A DNA stretch of 64,000 bases from Bacteroidales bacterium. GTDB taxonomy: Bacteria; Bacteroidota; Bacteroidia; Bacteroidales; UBA932. The stretch spans positions 1-64,000 of the forward strand of contig JAAZIA010000030.1 of NCBI GenBank assembly GCA_012510445.1. The letters run 5' to 3'. The first letter of the stretch is position 1; the number at the start of each line of letters is the position of its first letter. Of the stretch, positions 62,938 to 64,000 are shown piece after piece. The notes beneath the pieces were generated by a model. That model worked only from the letters and a program-made list of their open reading frames with translations, was not told where the DNA came from and did not search any database. The position numbers and the translations under genes were made by a program.

Positions 62938-64000
62938 TTATTTTTTGGTAATATTTGGCATTTCCAGCCCGTATCCTTTGGCACGGTCTTCTGCCTTAAG
63001 CCATATTCCCAGAAAAAAGGCGAGTACCCCAAGCGAGGCAAAAATAAGCATAGGCACTGTATAATTATACTCCAGCGGATTGGACACTCCTACGTTTGTT
63101 CTGTCCAAGGCTACTCCTATCAGCAGCGGGAACGCCCACAACCCAATGTTCTGTATCCAGAAAATCACCGAGTAGGCAGAGCCTAGGTAACGCTCTTCCA
63201 CCAATTTTGGTACAGACGGCCAAAGAGCAGCAGGAACCAAGGAAAAGCTAACACCCAATATGATGATGGCCGTATAAGCAATTCCTCTGGAGAAATAGGC
63301 TTCCGGTACAAGAGCAAACGTCAAATGGCACAAACACATAAGTACCGCACCTATTATAAGCATGGTGGCACCTTTCCCTTTATTGTCCAGGTAGGCTCCC
63401 AGCAGCGGTGTCAACAACATGGCTCCGATAGGAAACCAAGAGAAAATATCACTGGCTTCCTTAGCCGGAATCTGTAACCGACACTCCAACATATTGGCTG
63501 CGTATTTCTGAAACGGGAAAATAGCCGAATAGTACAGAACACATAAGCCGGATACAATAAGGAAAGCCTTGCTTGTAAACAGTTTTCCCAGGTCGCTGAT
63601 CTTGAATTCTTCTTCCTTCTCATCACCCAGCAGACCCATTTGATTTTCCAGTTTTTTATCAAAGAAGAAGTACACGGAAAACGCCAGCAACCCTATGAGC
63701 AAAAGCACCATGGATATTAAAACGGGAGCTCCTACGTTGCCCATGTTGTCAGCTATTCTGGGTGATATCCTGAACACGGCAAAAACTCCCAGCCGGGCAA
63801 TGGCCATTTCTATACCCATAGCCAGTGCCAGCTCTTTGCCTTTAAACCATTTGACAATTCCTTTAGAAACGGTAACTCCGGCCATCTCTACCCCACAACC
63901 AAATATCATAAACCCAACAGAAGCCAGTTTGGCAGAAGCCGGCAGCGTAGTCCACCAAGAATTCAACCAAACCTCCAGCCCCGATCCCACGAAGGCATCG
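62938..64000 (-). CDS. MFS transporter, paralogue 2 (N-terminus outside window)
   Basis: The frame is open to the window edge (354 codons visible), so the N-terminal helices are missing. The visible part aligns with paralogue 1: KGIVKWFKGKELALAMGIEMA, an acidic loop (GLLGDEKEEEFKISDLGKLF), GAYLDNKGKGATM, and ALWPSVPKLVEERYLGSAYSVIFWIQNIGLW. Three bp separate its stop from the paralogue 1 start, so both are probably in one operon with this gene first. It may be a duplicate with altered substrate preference or half of a hetero-oligomer; there is no evidence to choose. Confidence 0.85.
   Translation of the reverse strand, partial: DAFVGSGLEVWLNSWWTTLPASAKLASVGFMIFGCGVEMAGVTVSKGIVKWFKGKELALAMGIEMAIARLGVFAVFRISPRIADNMGNVGAPVLISMVLLLIGLLAFSVYFFFDKKLENQMGLLGDEKEEEFKISDLGKLFTSKAFLIVSGLCVLYYSAIFPFQKYAANMLECRLQIPAKEASDIFSWFPIGAMLLTPLLGAYLDNKGKGATMLIIGAVLMCLCHLTFALVPEAYFSRGIAYTAIIILGVSFSLVPAALWPSVPKLVEERYLGSAYSVIFWIQNIGLWAFPLLIGVALDRTNVGVSNPLEYNYTVPMLIFASLGVLAFFLGIWLKAEDRAKGYGLEMPNITKK

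Overview
The window is a gene-dense chromosomal segment of a member of the Bacteroidota, most likely order Bacteroidales. The evidence is the set of lineage-typical gene blocks: atpD-atpC-(small membrane protein)-atpB-E-F-H-A-G; parA-parB-DUF5683-mltD with LysM repeats; a glycogen synthase/alpha-glucan phosphorylase fusion next to a GT4, a GH57 and a GH133 debranching enzyme; rpsU-xerC-hpf; a two-subunit methylmalonyl-CoA mutase; and lipoproteins with the FISUMP domain. Promoter-like sequences also fit the Bacteroidetes consensus (-33 TTTG, -7 TAnnTTTG) rather than TATAAT, and almost no start codon has a Shine-Dalgarno sequence. I see no rRNA, tRNA, CRISPR array, prophage or complete insertion sequence. 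No stretch over about 300 bp lacks a gene.

Layout. 1-10175 (minus): one long run reading xseA, xseB, glgB, GH133, GT4, GH57 and the truncated synthase/phosphorylase fusion, so glycogen synthesis, branching, debranching and phosphorolysis lie in one operon headed by exonuclease VII. 10219-14106 (plus): engB, prs, nadE, a small membrane protein and der, all touching or overlapping. 14119-19386: a DUF4783 protein, a 1188-residue NtrY-like histidine kinase, and a convergent NtrC-like regulator without a DNA-binding domain. 19461-23006 (plus): cmk, ispH and a PriA-like protein that has lost its helicase motifs. 23014-24751: the one accessory-looking stretch, two tandem FISUMP lipoprotein genes between two 124-bp direct copies of a palindrome-ended repeat. 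24838-29276 (minus): mltD, DUF5683, parB, parA. 29366-32231: a lipid kinase and an outer-membrane helix-hairpin-helix protein. 32283-36463: purE diverging from hpt-adk-obgE-PAP2-lplA. 36469-42283 (minus): hutU-mutA-mutB. 42395-43817 (plus): rpsU, xerC, hpf. 43833-51007 (minus): a complete F-type ATP synthase operon. 51106-56122 (plus): parE, parC, aroK. Then recJ (minus), lysS-trmH-aroE-ssb (plus), and two tandem MFS transporters (minus), the second cut by the window edge.

Most of the window is core housekeeping. The points that deserve attention are the helicase-dead PriA, the 124-bp repeat pair around the FISUMP genes (12 differences between copies, all transitions), rpsU and hpf as the only genes with a strong Shine-Dalgarno sequence, the interleaved divergent purE/hpt promoters, several promoters placed so close to the ATG that the mRNAs should be leaderless or nearly so, and three short tandem duplications (16-18 bp period) exactly at gene boundaries.
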